From Hyphomicrobiales bacterium (GTDB lineage Bacteria; Pseudomonadota; Alphaproteobacteria; Rhizobiales; Rhizobiaceae): a stretch of 64,000 nt of DNA. The notes below the pieces were generated by a model. The model did no database searches and had not been told where the DNA came from. It saw only the letters and a list, made by a program, of their open reading frames with translations. The stretch spans positions 30,727 through 94,726 of the forward strand of contig UEIF01000025.1 of assembly GCA_900468805.1 (NCBI GenBank), given 5' to 3'. Positions within the stretch are counted from its first letter, which is position 1; every line of letters starts with the position of its first letter. A program made the translations under genes and the position numbers. Below are positions 7,741 to 16,481 of the stretch, piece by piece.

Positions 7741-9624
7741 ATGCGTCGTCCAAGCATAAAGTCGAGCCTGCTCCTGATTTTCAGCAGTGTTGCGCTTCTT
7801 TTCGGGATCGTAGCGTATCTCGCGATCGATGGCCTGAGCAAGACAAACGGCTCCACGGAAGAGATCGCGACGAACTGGTTGCCGAGCGTACAGGCATCGC
7901 GGACGATCAATCTCAACATGGCGAATTTGCGCCTCGCTTACCGCGATCACATCATCGCGCAGTCAGACGCGGAAAAGAAAACACGCGAAGAGGCCATTGC
8001 AGCCGCCGAGGATACGGTTCGCAAATCGATAGATGCCTATGTTGCGTTGGCATCGTCGGACCGCGAGCGCCAGTTGATCAGCGGTATAAAGGAGAACGTT
8101 GAGGGTTATATCGCCAGCAAACCGCAGCTTCTCGCCCTTTCCCGCGAGAACAAGACCGAAGAAGCCGGACTATACCTCGGCGGGGAGATGCGCACTTATT
8201 CAGACAAGCTGAAAGAACTGACGACGGGCCTGGTGGAATTGAATGTCATTGGCAGCCAAGAGGCTGCCAAGGTGAGCAGGACGACCTACGCGTCAGTCGA
8301 ATTCTACCTCTTTGTCGCGATTGGTCTTGCAGGGTTGCTGGTTGTCGGCGCAGTTGCCTTCGTGCTGACCGGCATTGCCAATCCCATTACCCAGATTACA
8401 GCCTCCATGAGGCGACTGGCCGAGGGCGACACCGGTTCTAAAATTCCGTTTGCCGGCCGTGCCGACGAAATCGGTTCCATGGCTGGGGCGGTGGAGGTCT
8501 TCCGCCAAGCCGCCATAGCAAACAAGCGAATGGAGATGGAAGCAGTGGAGAGCCGGAAGCAGTCGGAGGCTGATCGCATCGCCGCCCAACAGCAAGCGGA
8601 ATCCGATGCTGCCGAGCGTCTACGCGTTGCCACATTAGGTCTCGCAGCCGGCTTGAGGCGGCTGGCGGCAGGCGATCTTGCCTTCCAGCTCGATGACCCG
8701 TTCGCTCCTGACTTCGAGGCTTTGCGCCACGACTTCAATCAGTCCGTCACTCAGCTTGGTGGCGCGCTGATGTCGATTTCCAGCAGCATCACCACGATCG
8801 ACGATGGGACCCGGGAAATTTCTTCGGGAGCGGGCGATCTTTCAAAGCGTACTGAACAGCAGGCGGCCTCGCTTGAAGAGACGGCTGCAGCACTGGAAGA
8901 GATCACTGCAAACGTGTCGAATTCCAGCAAGCGGACTGAAGAGACCCGGGCAGTAGCCACGGAGGCAAACCGAAGCGCCGCAATGTCTGCGGAGGTCGTT
9001 TCCCACGCCGAAGAGGCGATGGGACGCATCGAGACTTCGTCGCAACAGATTTCCAATATCATCGGCGTAATCGATGAAATTGCATTCCAGACCAACCTTC
9101 TTGCCCTGAACGCCGGCGTGGAAGCCGCCAGAGCAGGAGAGGCAGGCAAGGGCTTCGCAGTCGTCGCCCAGGAGGTGCGAGAACTTGCTCAGCGTTCAGC
9201 GAGCGCGGCCAAGGAGATCAAGGGCCTCATCCAAAACTCCTCCAAGGAGGTGGAGAGCGGAGTGAAGCTCGTGCGTGATACCGGCCAGGCTCTCAAGACC
9301 ATCGGCAGCTTCATCGCGCAGATCAACCAGCACATGGATGCGATCGCAACCTCTGCCAAAGAGCAATCAGTCGGCCTTAGCGAAGTCAACGTGGCAGTCA
9401 ATCAAATGGACCAGACGACACAACAGAATGCGGCTATGGTGGAACAATCGACTGCCGCCTCCGCCTCGCTCGCTCAGGAAGCCCAGAAGCTTCGCGAGCT
9501 TGTCAGGCAGTTCAAGCTCGACGATGCCGTTTCCAAGCAGTCTGCAGCCCCTCGCCCGACGGCGAGAGCAATGTCTCAATCCACCGCCGGTAGAACCGTT
9601 CAGCTCGCTTCGGTGCGCCGCTGA
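7741..9624 (+). CDS. Methyl-accepting chemotaxis protein (4-helix-bundle sensor)
   Basis: 627 residues. TM1 is about residues 8-29, the periplasmic helical sensor about 30-186 (4HB_MCP-like: WLPSVQASRTINLNMANLRLAYRD), TM2 about 187-211, followed by a HAMP domain (NPITQITASMRRLAEGD) and a second HAMP-like segment (GLRRLAAGDLAFQLDDPFAPDFEALRHDFN). The signalling hairpin is classical: AFQTNLLALNAGVEAARAGE, then GKGFAVVAQEVRELAQRSA. No C-terminal CheR-tethering pentapeptide is visible (it ends LASVRR). It acts in membrane receptor arrays controlling CheA. No che genes lie nearby, so it is an orphan receptor; the ligand is unknown. Confidence 0.93.
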   Translation: MRRPSIKSSLLLIFSSVALLFGIVAYLAIDGLSKTNGSTEEIATNWLPSVQASRTINLNMANLRLAYRDHIIAQSDAEKKTREEAIAAAEDTVRKSIDAYVALASSDRERQLISGIKENVEGYIASKPQLLALSRENKTEEAGLYLGGEMRTYSDKLKELTTGLVELNVIGSQEAAKVSRTTYASVEFYLFVAIGLAGLLVVGAVAFVLTGIANPITQITASMRRLAEGDTGSKIPFAGRADEIGSMAGAVEVFRQAAIANKRMEMEAVESRKQSEADRIAAQQQAESDAAERLRVATLGLAAGLRRLAAGDLAFQLDDPFAPDFEALRHDFNQSVTQLGGALMSISSSITTIDDGTREISSGAGDLSKRTEQQAASLEETAAALEEITANVSNSSKRTEETRAVATEANRSAAMSAEVVSHAEEAMGRIETSSQQISNIIGVIDEIAFQTNLLALNAGVEAARAGEAGKGFAVVAQEVRELAQRSASAAKEIKGLIQNSSKEVESGVKLVRDTGQALKTIGSFIAQINQHMDAIATSAKEQSVGLSEVNVAVNQMDQTTQQNAAMVEQSTAASASLAQEAQKLRELVRQFKLDDAVSKQSAAPRPTARAMSQSTAGRTVQLASVRR

Positions 9625-9704
9625 CACTTTAGGGTCGGATACCAACCAACTGAAATCACCGGCGGTCTTGATAGGAACTGGACCTCAGACCACATTGTTT
9701 GCAC

Positions 9705-10240
9705 TGGCTCAGGTCTCGCGTTTCGCCCAAGATCGTGTCGCGCTGGGTCGAACGCTTCAAACAGGATGGGCGCGCCAGGATGGCCGATCGCTCTTCGCGG
9801 CCCAAAACAAGCCCGCGACGGAACAGATCAGGTTTTGAGCGAGCGCATTGTCTCTCTTCGTTGCCAGTGCCTGACCGGCAAGCACATCGCCATGGAAACA
9901 GACCTGTCTTCCGCCGCCGTCAGCCGCGTGCTCAGGCGAGCCGGTCTGTCCCGAACGAAAGACATTGCTTCAGCCGAGCCCGTCATCCGCTACGAGCATG
10001 CAGAGCAGGCGGCTTGATCCATCTCGACATCAAACGCCTCGGCCGCTTCGATCGGGTCGGCCACCGCATCACCGGTGACAGGGCGGGCCAGAGCAACTCA
10101 TGCGGTATCGGCTGGGAATCCGTCCATGTCTGCATCGACGACGCCTCCCGTGTTGCTTTCGCCTACATCTTCACGAACGAAAAGACCGTCAGGGCCGTCG
10201 CGTTCCTCAAGGCGGCCGGGCATCGGATAATCCATTCAAT
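9705..10240 (+). pseudogene. Decayed IS481-family transposase remnant
   Basis: Three successive pieces of an IS481-type transposase can be read, but not in one frame. First, SRVSPKIVSRWVERFKQDGRARMADRSSRP (helix-turn-helix part). From about 9825 a second frame reads SERIVSLRCQCLTGKHIAMETDLSSAAVSRVLRRAGLSRTKDI and hits a stop at 10017. Then, back in the first frame, LIHLDIKRLGRFDRVGHRITGD and WESVHVCIDDASRVAFAYIF (start of the DDE domain) run on to AVAFLKAA. The N-terminus, the rest of the DDE domain and the terminal inverted repeats are missing. Two compensating indels plus truncations mean that it is inactive. It marks old rearrangement at the edge of the TetR module. Confidence 0.85.
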
Positions 10241-10268
10241 CATCCGGACTTTTCAGAAGGCGCCTTGC

Positions 10269-10847
10269 TCAACACTTTGACTTCTTGACATCGTTGTTAG
10301 GCGGATCTGTCAGGATGGCGCTCGTCATAAGGCGGACGAGATGATCCGCCCGTGGCGCGAACGACGGTTGGTCGACCGCCCAGCCGAGGGCCGTCATCAA
10401 GGCGAAAAGGTCGTCCCCGTTCATATCGGCTCGCGCCGCACCTTCCCCCTGGGCACGGAGCAGTAGTCGCGCGCTCGCGGAGTGCACCGCTGCGCATGAA
10501 GCATAAAGAGCGGAGGCCGGGTTCGCGTGAGCCGCCGCCATCATGGCGACAACGCCCCTGTAGCTTTGGGCGAAAACCACCCAATCGCGCACCCAGGACA
10601 CAAGTGCTTCGCCGGAAGAATTCGAGATTTCGAGTTCGGCAGCCTTCTGCGTCAGTGCATCCAGATTCGTACACAGCAGCGCTTCGAACAATCCCTCTCG
10701 CGTCGGGAAATGACGAAGCAACGTGGCCAACCCCACGTCGGCCCGGCGGGCGATATCTCGCATTGACACGTCCGCCCCATGCTCGGTGACGGCCTCCCGC
10801 GCCACCGTGAGGATCTGGCTGTAATTTTTTTTCGCGTCGGCTCGCAT
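10269..10847 (-). CDS. TetR family transcriptional regulator
   Basis: 192 residues from the ATG at 10847; an upstream extension in the same frame runs through the operator-like repeats and is unlikely to be translated. The N-terminal helix-turn-helix reads KNYSQILTVAREAVTEHGADVSMRDIARRADVGLATLLRHFPTREGLFEALL (about 8-60), a good TetR DNA-binding domain. The rest is a helical ligand domain (WVVFAQSYRGVVAMMAAAHANP). It is divergent from the oxidoreductase genes at 10987-13363, with an array of GGATC repeats between, so it most probably represses them and itself. The inducer is unknown. Confidence 0.88.
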   Translation of the reverse strand: MRADAKKNYSQILTVAREAVTEHGADVSMRDIARRADVGLATLLRHFPTREGLFEALLCTNLDALTQKAAELEISNSSGEALVSWVRDWVVFAQSYRGVVAMMAAAHANPASALYASCAAVHSASARLLLRAQGEGAARADMNGDDLFALMTALGWAVDQPSFAPRADHLVRLMTSAILTDPPNNDVKKSKC

Positions 10848-10863
10848 GGACTGCCTTGATAAA

Positions 10864-10920
10864 CGGATCACCGAACCATATATTCGGATCACTGGTCCAC
10901 TTAAATGGATCGGCGATCCA
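10864..10920. promoter_or_regulatory. Candidate TetR operator array, GGATC every 21 bp
   Basis: CGGATCAC occurs at 10864-10871 and 10885-10892, and TGGATCGG at 10906-10913; the GGATC cores start at 10865/10866, 10886/10887 and 10907/10908, exactly 21 bp apart (two helical turns). The third lies in a 15-bp palindrome, TGGATCGGCGATCCA (10906-10920). The array lies immediately upstream of tetR and about 70 bp before the divergent oxidoreductase gene, the expected place for a TetR operator. Confidence 0.6.
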
Positions 10921-10986
10921 CCAGATAGGCTGCATCCGAGCAAATGGCAACAGAGCCCTCAATCACCAGACCCCAGGAATTTGAAC

Positions 10987-11622
10987 ATGACCACAATCAG
11001 CATTATCGGAACAGGCGGGATGGCCGCAGCGATCGGCAGCCTTGCCGCCAGGGCCGGTCATGCTGTGGAGCTGATGGGCCGCGACGCCGGGAAGGCGCGG
11101 GCGCTGGCTGAGCAGGTCGGGCCTGGCACGACAACAGGGACGTTCGGCGCAGCCCCTGCTGGGGACATCGTCGTTCTGGCGGTTCCCTACTCGGTCGTTG
11201 TCGATGTGGTGAAGCTGTACGGCGATGGACTGGCAGGCAAGCTCCTTGTCGACATCACAAACCCCATCAAGGCCGACTTCTCGGGCTTCTTGACCCCTGA
11301 CGACAGTTTCGGCGCGCTTGAGATCGCCAAGGCCGCCCCTGACAGGGCCAATATCGTCAAGGCGTTCAACACCCAGAACTCCAGCGTCCTGGCTACCGGT
11401 CCAGTCGGGGGTCACCCATTGGACGTGTTCATCGCGGGGGATGACGCGCAGGCGAAAGCACGGATCTCGGCGTTCATCCAGAGCCTCGGGTTGCGCCCGA
11501 TGGATACCGGGCCGCTCACCATGGCGCGGTCGCTGGAGCACGCCTGTATGCTGTGGCTTGGCCTCATAACCCACTCCGTCAAGCATGCCTACTTCTCGAT
11601 CGGCGTCAGCCTCCAAGGCTGA
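10987..11622 (+). CDS. NAD(P)-binding oxidoreductase, F420-dependent NADP reductase-like
   Basis: 211 residues. The Rossmann motif GTGGMAAAIGSLAARAGHAVELMGRD sits at the very start, then DIVVLAVPYSVVVDVV, LLVDITNPIK and VKAFNTQNSSVLA follow the pattern of the 'NADP oxidoreductase coenzyme F420-dependent' (ProC-like, PF03807) family. The frame is open upstream, but homology begins at ATG 10987. Rhizobia do not make F420 as far as known, so a NAD(P)-linked reaction is assumed; the substrate is unknown. It is paralogous to the gene at 12701, with an NmrA/epimerase-type gene between them, and it is divergent from tetR. Confidence 0.8.
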   Translation: MTTISIIGTGGMAAAIGSLAARAGHAVELMGRDAGKARALAEQVGPGTTTGTFGAAPAGDIVVLAVPYSVVVDVVKLYGDGLAGKLLVDITNPIKADFSGFLTPDDSFGALEIAKAAPDRANIVKAFNTQNSSVLATGPVGGHPLDVFIAGDDAQAKARISAFIQSLGLRPMDTGPLTMARSLEHACMLWLGLITHSVKHAYFSIGVSLQG

Positions 11623-11674
11623 CCGCACTGGTACCACCACCTCTCGCACCACCTCACCTACAAGGAAAAGCAGC

Positions 11675-12616
11675 ATGCACGTTCTCGTCACTGGCGGGAC
11701 CGGCCATTCCGGTCCGTACATCATCTCCGACCTCGTAACAGCCGGTCACGAGGTCACCGCCCTGGCCAGGTCGGACAAGGCCGCGTCGGCGGTGTCGGCG
11801 CTCGGCGCGAAGGTGCTTCGCGGCAACCTTGATGATCTCGACGGACTCAAGAAAGCCGCCGCAGCATCCGACGGCGTCATCCACGTCGCGCACAGGCAGG
11901 ACCTGCTTCCCTCTGGCGGGATCGACGCCGTGGCCGCTGCAGAAGTTCAGATCATGCTCGCCTACGGCGAGGCACTGGCCGGAACCGGAAAGCCGCTGGT
12001 CGTGTCGGGGAGCATTGGCTCGCCCGGTTGGGAAAATCTGGGCCGGCCGGCCACCGAGGAGGATCCGGCGCTACCCGGCGGCGAAGCGTACAAGGGTACT
12101 CTGCGGGTTCGTAACATCGTGGAAACCACTGTCATCGGGCTCGCGGAGCGGGGCGTGCGCTCATCGATCGTGCGGATTCCTACGATCATGCACAGCACTA
12201 CCGACAATGCCGGCTTCCTCCCGCTGCTGATCGCTCTCGCGAAGGAGAAGGGCGCCGTCGGCTATGCCGGTGACGGCGCGAACCTGTGGTCGGCCGTGCA
12301 CACCCGCGACGTCGCCTCCCTGTTCCGCCTGGCGTTGGAGAAGGGGCCTGCTGGCCGGAACTGGCACGCGATCGGCGACGAGGGCATCTCGTTCCGTGAG
12401 ATAGCGGAGGCCCTCGGCACCCGTCTTGGCCTGCCCGCCGTCAGCATTCCAGCGGACGTCCTGATGCTGCCGGGATACTTCGGATTCCTCGCGAATCTGG
12501 TCACGCTGGATGTCCCGGCGTCCAATCTCGTCACCCGCCAGACGCTCGGCTGGGAATGCGTTCAGCCCGGCCTGATCGAGGATTTGGACAACGGCCACTA
12601 CTTCCCTGCCGTCTGA
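11675..12616 (+). CDS. NAD(P)-dependent epimerase/dehydratase (extended or atypical SDR)
   Basis: 313 residues from ATG 11675. It starts with the glycine-rich nucleotide motif VLVTGGTGHSGPYIISDLV, followed by LAR at the end of beta-2 (NADP-type) and DGVIHVAHRQD. The usual YxxxK is not evident; EAYKGTLRVRNIVE may hold Y and K at the equivalent place. Late segments (AVHTRDVASLFRLALEKGPAGRNWHA, then FREIAEALGTRLGLP) are typical of epimerase/NmrA-like proteins. It is 52 bp from the upstream paralogue stop. It probably reduces or oxidises a small carbonyl compound together with its neighbours; the function is not defined. Confidence 0.8.
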   Translation: MHVLVTGGTGHSGPYIISDLVTAGHEVTALARSDKAASAVSALGAKVLRGNLDDLDGLKKAAAASDGVIHVAHRQDLLPSGGIDAVAAAEVQIMLAYGEALAGTGKPLVVSGSIGSPGWENLGRPATEEDPALPGGEAYKGTLRVRNIVETTVIGLAERGVRSSIVRIPTIMHSTTDNAGFLPLLIALAKEKGAVGYAGDGANLWSAVHTRDVASLFRLALEKGPAGRNWHAIGDEGISFREIAEALGTRLGLPAVSIPADVLMLPGYFGFLANLVTLDVPASNLVTRQTLGWECVQPGLIEDLDNGHYFPAV

Positions 12617-12634
12617 AGTCGAGCTGCACATGAA

Positions 12635-12666
12635 GTTCTCAAACCGGGAATGCCTGGTTTGAGAAC
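12635..12666 (+). other. Intercistronic stem-loop
   Basis: GTTCTCAAACC (12635-12645) and GGTTTGAGAAC (12656-12666) are perfect 11-bp complements with a 10-base loop. The repeat begins 19 bases after the epimerase stop and ends 34 bases before the next ATG. No T-run follows. It could modulate read-through into, or stability around, the third gene of the module. Confidence 0.65.
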
Positions 12667-12700
12667 ACCAACGATACCCCAACTCATCAGGAGAACGCAC

Positions 12701-13363
12701 ATGAGCACTATCAGCATCATTGGCTCTGGAAAGATGGCAGCGGCCATCGGCGGCCGTATCGCCAAGGCTGGACACATCGTCGAGGTGGTAAGCCGCGACC
12801 CCGCCAAGGCGCGGGCGCGGGCCGACCAAATCGCAGCCGGAGCGATTACAGGCATGTACGGCGCCGCGCCGGCCGGCGACATCGTCATCCTCGCCGTGCC
12901 ATATGCCCATGCGGCGGCGGTGGTAGCTGAGTACGGGAATGCCCTCGACGGCAAGGTGATCATCGACATCACCAACCCGATTGCGTCAGACCTCTCGGGC
13001 CTCGTCACGCCTGACGGCAGTTCTGGTGCGCAGGAGATCGCCAAGGGCGTTATGTCTGACGCGCACGTCGTGAAGGCATTCAACACCATCTTCGGCCACG
13101 TGCTTGCTGGAGGAGGACGCCTCGACGCGTTCTTCGCCGCGGACGACACGGACGCAAAAGCGCGCGTCTCGACTTTCCTCGAAAGCCTTGAGCTTCGTCC
13201 GCTCGATGTCGGCGGCCTGCACATGGCCCAGACGCTCGAGGCGCTCGGCCTGATGATGATCGGTCTGGCCAAAAACGGTGCCGGTACCTGGGACTTTGCC
13301 ATGAACGTCGATATCGGCGGAATCACCGACACGTCCTCACCGGCCGGTTCACACCGTCGATGA
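12701..13363 (+). CDS. NAD(P)-binding oxidoreductase, paralogue of the gene at 10987
   Basis: 220 residues; ATG 12701 preceded by CAGGAG. It has the same architecture as its neighbour: STISIIGSGKMAAAIGGRIAKAGH, DIVILAVPYAHAAAVV, VIIDITNPIASDLSGLVTPD, VVKAFNTIFGHVLAGG and the closing ALGLMMIGLAKNGAGTWDF. The shared runs, including ITNPI and VKAFNT, show that the two copies arose by duplication, although they are now clearly diverged. It probably acts in the same TetR-regulated pathway. The end of the gene is 35 bp from the convergent stop of the following permease. Confidence 0.8.
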   Translation: MSTISIIGSGKMAAAIGGRIAKAGHIVEVVSRDPAKARARADQIAAGAITGMYGAAPAGDIVILAVPYAHAAAVVAEYGNALDGKVIIDITNPIASDLSGLVTPDGSSGAQEIAKGVMSDAHVVKAFNTIFGHVLAGGGRLDAFFAADDTDAKARVSTFLESLELRPLDVGGLHMAQTLEALGLMMIGLAKNGAGTWDFAMNVDIGGITDTSSPAGSHRR

Positions 13364-13398
13364 CATTTCCAGCGGTACATTGCTTGACTGAGCTCGCG

Positions 13399-14385
13399 TC
13401 AGGTATAGCGGATGCGGGGGTCGAGCCAGGCCAGCAACAGGTCCGAAAGAAGCGTTCCAATGACCGTCAGTGCGCTGAGCATCATGATAAAGCTGCCGGC
13501 GAGATACATGTCCTGGGAGATCAGGGCCTGAAGCAATAGCGGTCCGGTCATCGGCAGGTTGAGCACAACCGCAGTGATCGTCGCACCTGACACCAGCGTC
13601 GGCAACACCCAGCCGACGGTGGAGACGAAGGGGTTGAGCGCTATGCGCACCGGATATTTCAAAAGCAATCTGCGTTCCGAAAGGCCGTAGGCGCGGGCGG
13701 TCACGACATAAGGCTTGTTGAGCTCGTCGAGCAGGTTGGCGCGTAGAAGCCTGATCAGCGCCGCGGTGCCGTGAAGCCCCAGCACGATGGTCGGAATAAT
13801 CAGGTGCATCAGGAGGTCGCCGACCTTGGCGAGGCTCCAGGGCGCTGTTTCGTATTCCGGCGAGAACAAGCCGCCGATGCCAGCGCCGAAATAGCGAAAG
13901 GCAACATACATCAGCACGAGCGCGAAGAGGAAATTCGGTATTGCGAGACCGATGACGCCGAAGAAAGTGGCGACATAGTCGCCCACCGTCTTGCGGCGCA
14001 CTGCTGTATAGATACCGATCGGCAGCGATACTGCCCAGATGAACAGCAGGCTGCACAGCGCCAGCACAAAAGTCAGGCTGAGGCGGTTCCAGAGCAGATC
14101 GGAGACCGGGCGGCGCCATTCAAGCGAATAGCCGAAATCGCCGCGCAGCAGGATGCCGGACATCCATTTCCAGTATTGCACATACATTGGGTCATCGAGG
14201 CCGTAGCGCTCACGCATCACGGCCATGGCGCCGGCATCGACGGTGGTGCCCTGCAGGTTCAGCTGCGCGACCATCGAGGTGACGAAATCACCCGGCGGCA
14301 GCTGGATGATGACGAAGGTCATCACCGAGATCGCAAACAGGGTCACCAGCATATACAAAAAGCGGCGTGCGATGAAAGCTGCCAT
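13399..14385 (-). CDS. System A: peptide/oligosaccharide ABC permease (DppB type)
   Basis: 328 residues from ATG 14385 (the frame extends upstream without homology). It begins FIARRFLYMLVTLFAISVMTFVIIQLPPGDFV, the classical DppB/OppB start, with a periplasmic loop (MRERYGLDDPMYVQYWKWMSG), five more spans, and the EAA-type loop ARAYGLSERRLLLKYPVRIALNPFVSTVGW. It ends LADLLLAWLDPRIRYT-like. It is the last gene of the six-gene leftward operon A. It is closely similar to the permease at 28169-29155 of system B, including the LSERRL/LSEWRL loop. It should pair with the DppC-type permease at 20663-21805. Confidence 0.9.
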   Translation of the reverse strand: MAAFIARRFLYMLVTLFAISVMTFVIIQLPPGDFVTSMVAQLNLQGTTVDAGAMAVMRERYGLDDPMYVQYWKWMSGILLRGDFGYSLEWRRPVSDLLWNRLSLTFVLALCSLLFIWAVSLPIGIYTAVRRKTVGDYVATFFGVIGLAIPNFLFALVLMYVAFRYFGAGIGGLFSPEYETAPWSLAKVGDLLMHLIIPTIVLGLHGTAALIRLLRANLLDELNKPYVVTARAYGLSERRLLLKYPVRIALNPFVSTVGWVLPTLVSGATITAVVLNLPMTGPLLLQALISQDMYLAGSFIMMLSALTVIGTLLSDLLLAWLDPRIRYT

Positions 14386-14425
14386 GAACCTCTCCGAAAT
14401 TGATTCTGGCCCAGGGCCAAGACCC

Positions 14426-14441
14426 CCGCTCGGGCAAGCGG
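14426..14441 (-). other. Small hairpin between binding protein and permease of system A
   Basis: CCGCT (14426-14430) and AGCGG (14437-14441) form a 5-bp GC-rich stem with a 6-base loop, just downstream of the binding-protein stop in the direction of transcription. The place is the same as for the larger hairpin at 2333-2363, and a similar role in limiting permease expression is possible. It is weak on its own. Confidence 0.3.
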
Positions 14442-14458
14442 AGGCCTGTCTTCCCGCG

Positions 14459-16417
14459 CTATTTCGGCGCGAAGTAGAATTGCTCGGGATTGGCGGCACC
14501 GGGATGGGTATATTCGGTGCTGGCGAGCAGCGTTTTCGGCACGTTGTGCAGCTGCTTGTTGATGATGCCGTAGTCCGTGGTCGGCTGCATGATGCCGATC
14601 GTGTAGAACTGTTCCTTAGCGATCTGCATCACCTGCTTCATCAGATCGAGACGCTTGCCGGCATCGACAGTGGCGAAGATCTCGTCATAGAGCGCCATCT
14701 GCTTCTTGACGGCCTCCGGCGGCTCCTCTGCATTGCTGTCCTTGGCGTACCACTGGCCCCAGGTGGTCGCGTAGAAGGATGCCCAGGACGAGGGCAGAAA
14801 GTATTTCGGATCGAACAGCGTATCGGCGCCTCCAGAGGCGGACCAGACGGCCGCATCGTGATCGTTGGATTCGACACGCTGGTTGAGCGCCGTCGTGTCG
14901 GTCGTGTTGATCAGCAGGTCGATACCGACATTGCGCCAGTATTTCTTAATCAGCTCGGCGGTATCGATCCACGGCTGGCGCAGCACGGAGATGTCGATGG
15001 TGAACTGGATCGGCTTGCCATCGGGACCGAGCCTGATACCGTTACCGTCCTTCTTGGCGAAGCCGGCATCATCGAGCATCTTATTGGCCTGGGCGGGATC
15101 GAACTTGGTGAACTGGGTCGCCATCTCCTCATCGAAGAGAGGTGACTCGGGTCGTTCGACGGTCTGGTAGGGCAGGCCCTGGCCGAGCCAGATCACCTCG
15201 ATGATCTCATCGCGGTTGATCGCCGTCGACAGCGCTTCCCGGAAGGCCTTGTTGCCGAAGATCTCGCGCTTGACCGGGTTCTTGTCGGTCAGGTTCAGCG
15301 ACACGATCATCAGGTTGGCGCGGTTCGGCAGGACCTCGTAGAAGTCGTAGTTGCCGCGTTCCTGGTTGTCGAAGAAGGTCCCCTTGTTCTCAGGCGTGGT
15401 GACAAAGCCGATATAGCTGTCGACCATGTCGAAGTCGCCATTGGCGGCTTTGAGCAGCGTCACCTGCGGATCGGAGATGATATCGATCGTCGACTGATCC
15501 ATGTAGGGCAGCTGGTTGCCCGCGGTATCGACCTTGAAATAGTAGGGGTTGCGCTTTGCCACGACCTGGCTGCCATTGCCCTGGCCGATGCCGGAAGACA
15601 CGATCCACGGGTTGAGGCGCGGCAGGTCAGGATTGCGCCAGGCATCCGCCTTGGCGTTGAAGTTCGACACCCAGTTCTGGCCGCCGGAGGCCTTCGCCTC
15701 GGCATCGGCATCCTTGTTATATTTGGTGTGGAATTTCTCGAGGTAATGCTTCGGATAGGCCGTGGGCACATTCGGCTCGGGATCGTTTGCCGGTGTTGCG
15801 AGCGCCTGCAGCAGCAGGCCGTTCGGCGCGGCAAATTTGAACTTCACCGTATAGTCGTCGATCTTCTCGACGACCAGCGGCTTGCCGCCGCGGACAGACC
15901 ATGTCGGCTTTGTCGGCATGACCTCGGTGTTGGAGTAGACGTCCTCATACCAGAACATCACGTCGTCAGCCGTGTAGGGCTGACCGTCCGACCACTTCAT
16001 GCCTTCGCGCAGCTTGAAGGTATATTCCGTACCGTCGGCGTTGACGTCGACGGATTTGGCGACGTTCATGACGACGCCCGGCACGATGTCCTTCTGCTCC
16101 ATGCCGGGTTGCCACGTCTCCCAGCGCGTGAAGTTTTCGTATCCGATCGTGCGCACCAGCGAGGAAATGTCGCTTGCCGATGCCATGGTCAGCCGCCAGG
16201 TTCCTCCATACTGCCCAACGCTTTCGAAGGGCTTGACGACGAGCGGCTCCTTCGGCAACCGTTCGGCCACGGGTGGTAGCTTGCCTGCGTCGACCTCCTG
16301 GGTCAGCATCGGCGCGTCCTTATAGTCCTGAGCGAGGGCAGTCCCCGCCGTCAGCGCCAGCAAAGCGGCAGCAGTTGAAAGCCGCCGCAGCAGTTTCATT
16401 CCGGTATTCAGGTCCAT
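14459..16417 (-). CDS. System A: ABC binding protein, SBP_bac_5 family, oligosaccharide-type size
   Basis: 652 residues from ATG 16417, chosen because GAGGAGGAAAAGATC precedes it. The signal peptide runs through TAAALLALTAGTALA. The core has SBP_bac_5 hallmarks: LREGMKWSDGQPYTADDVMFWYEDVY, LRQPWIDTAELIKKYWRNVGIDL. It is about 100 residues longer than ordinary dipeptide-binding proteins (about 530), the size of AgpA-type alpha-galactoside binders in rhizobia and of thermophile oligosaccharide binders. With the hydrolase-like gene just upstream in the operon, a glycan ligand is likely, by inference. It is homologous to the protein at 30295-32244. Confidence 0.88.
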   Translation of the reverse strand: MDLNTGMKLLRRLSTAAALLALTAGTALAQDYKDAPMLTQEVDAGKLPPVAERLPKEPLVVKPFESVGQYGGTWRLTMASASDISSLVRTIGYENFTRWETWQPGMEQKDIVPGVVMNVAKSVDVNADGTEYTFKLREGMKWSDGQPYTADDVMFWYEDVYSNTEVMPTKPTWSVRGGKPLVVEKIDDYTVKFKFAAPNGLLLQALATPANDPEPNVPTAYPKHYLEKFHTKYNKDADAEAKASGGQNWVSNFNAKADAWRNPDLPRLNPWIVSSGIGQGNGSQVVAKRNPYYFKVDTAGNQLPYMDQSTIDIISDPQVTLLKAANGDFDMVDSYIGFVTTPENKGTFFDNQERGNYDFYEVLPNRANLMIVSLNLTDKNPVKREIFGNKAFREALSTAINRDEIIEVIWLGQGLPYQTVERPESPLFDEEMATQFTKFDPAQANKMLDDAGFAKKDGNGIRLGPDGKPIQFTIDISVLRQPWIDTAELIKKYWRNVGIDLLINTTDTTALNQRVESNDHDAAVWSASGGADTLFDPKYFLPSSWASFYATTWGQWYAKDSNAEEPPEAVKKQMALYDEIFATVDAGKRLDLMKQVMQIAKEQFYTIGIMQPTTDYGIINKQLHNVPKTLLASTEYTHPGAANPEQFYFAPK

Positions 16418-16481
16418 GATCTTTTCCTCCTCGAGGGAGAACGGTCGTTGCCGTCCGCCCTGCTTCTCCATCCCCTGTGTG

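Noticed and set aside
9705..10240. Intact insertion sequence
   Set aside because: Frame changes, a stop at 10017, and missing ends show that only a remnant is present. No terminal inverted repeats or target duplication could be found.
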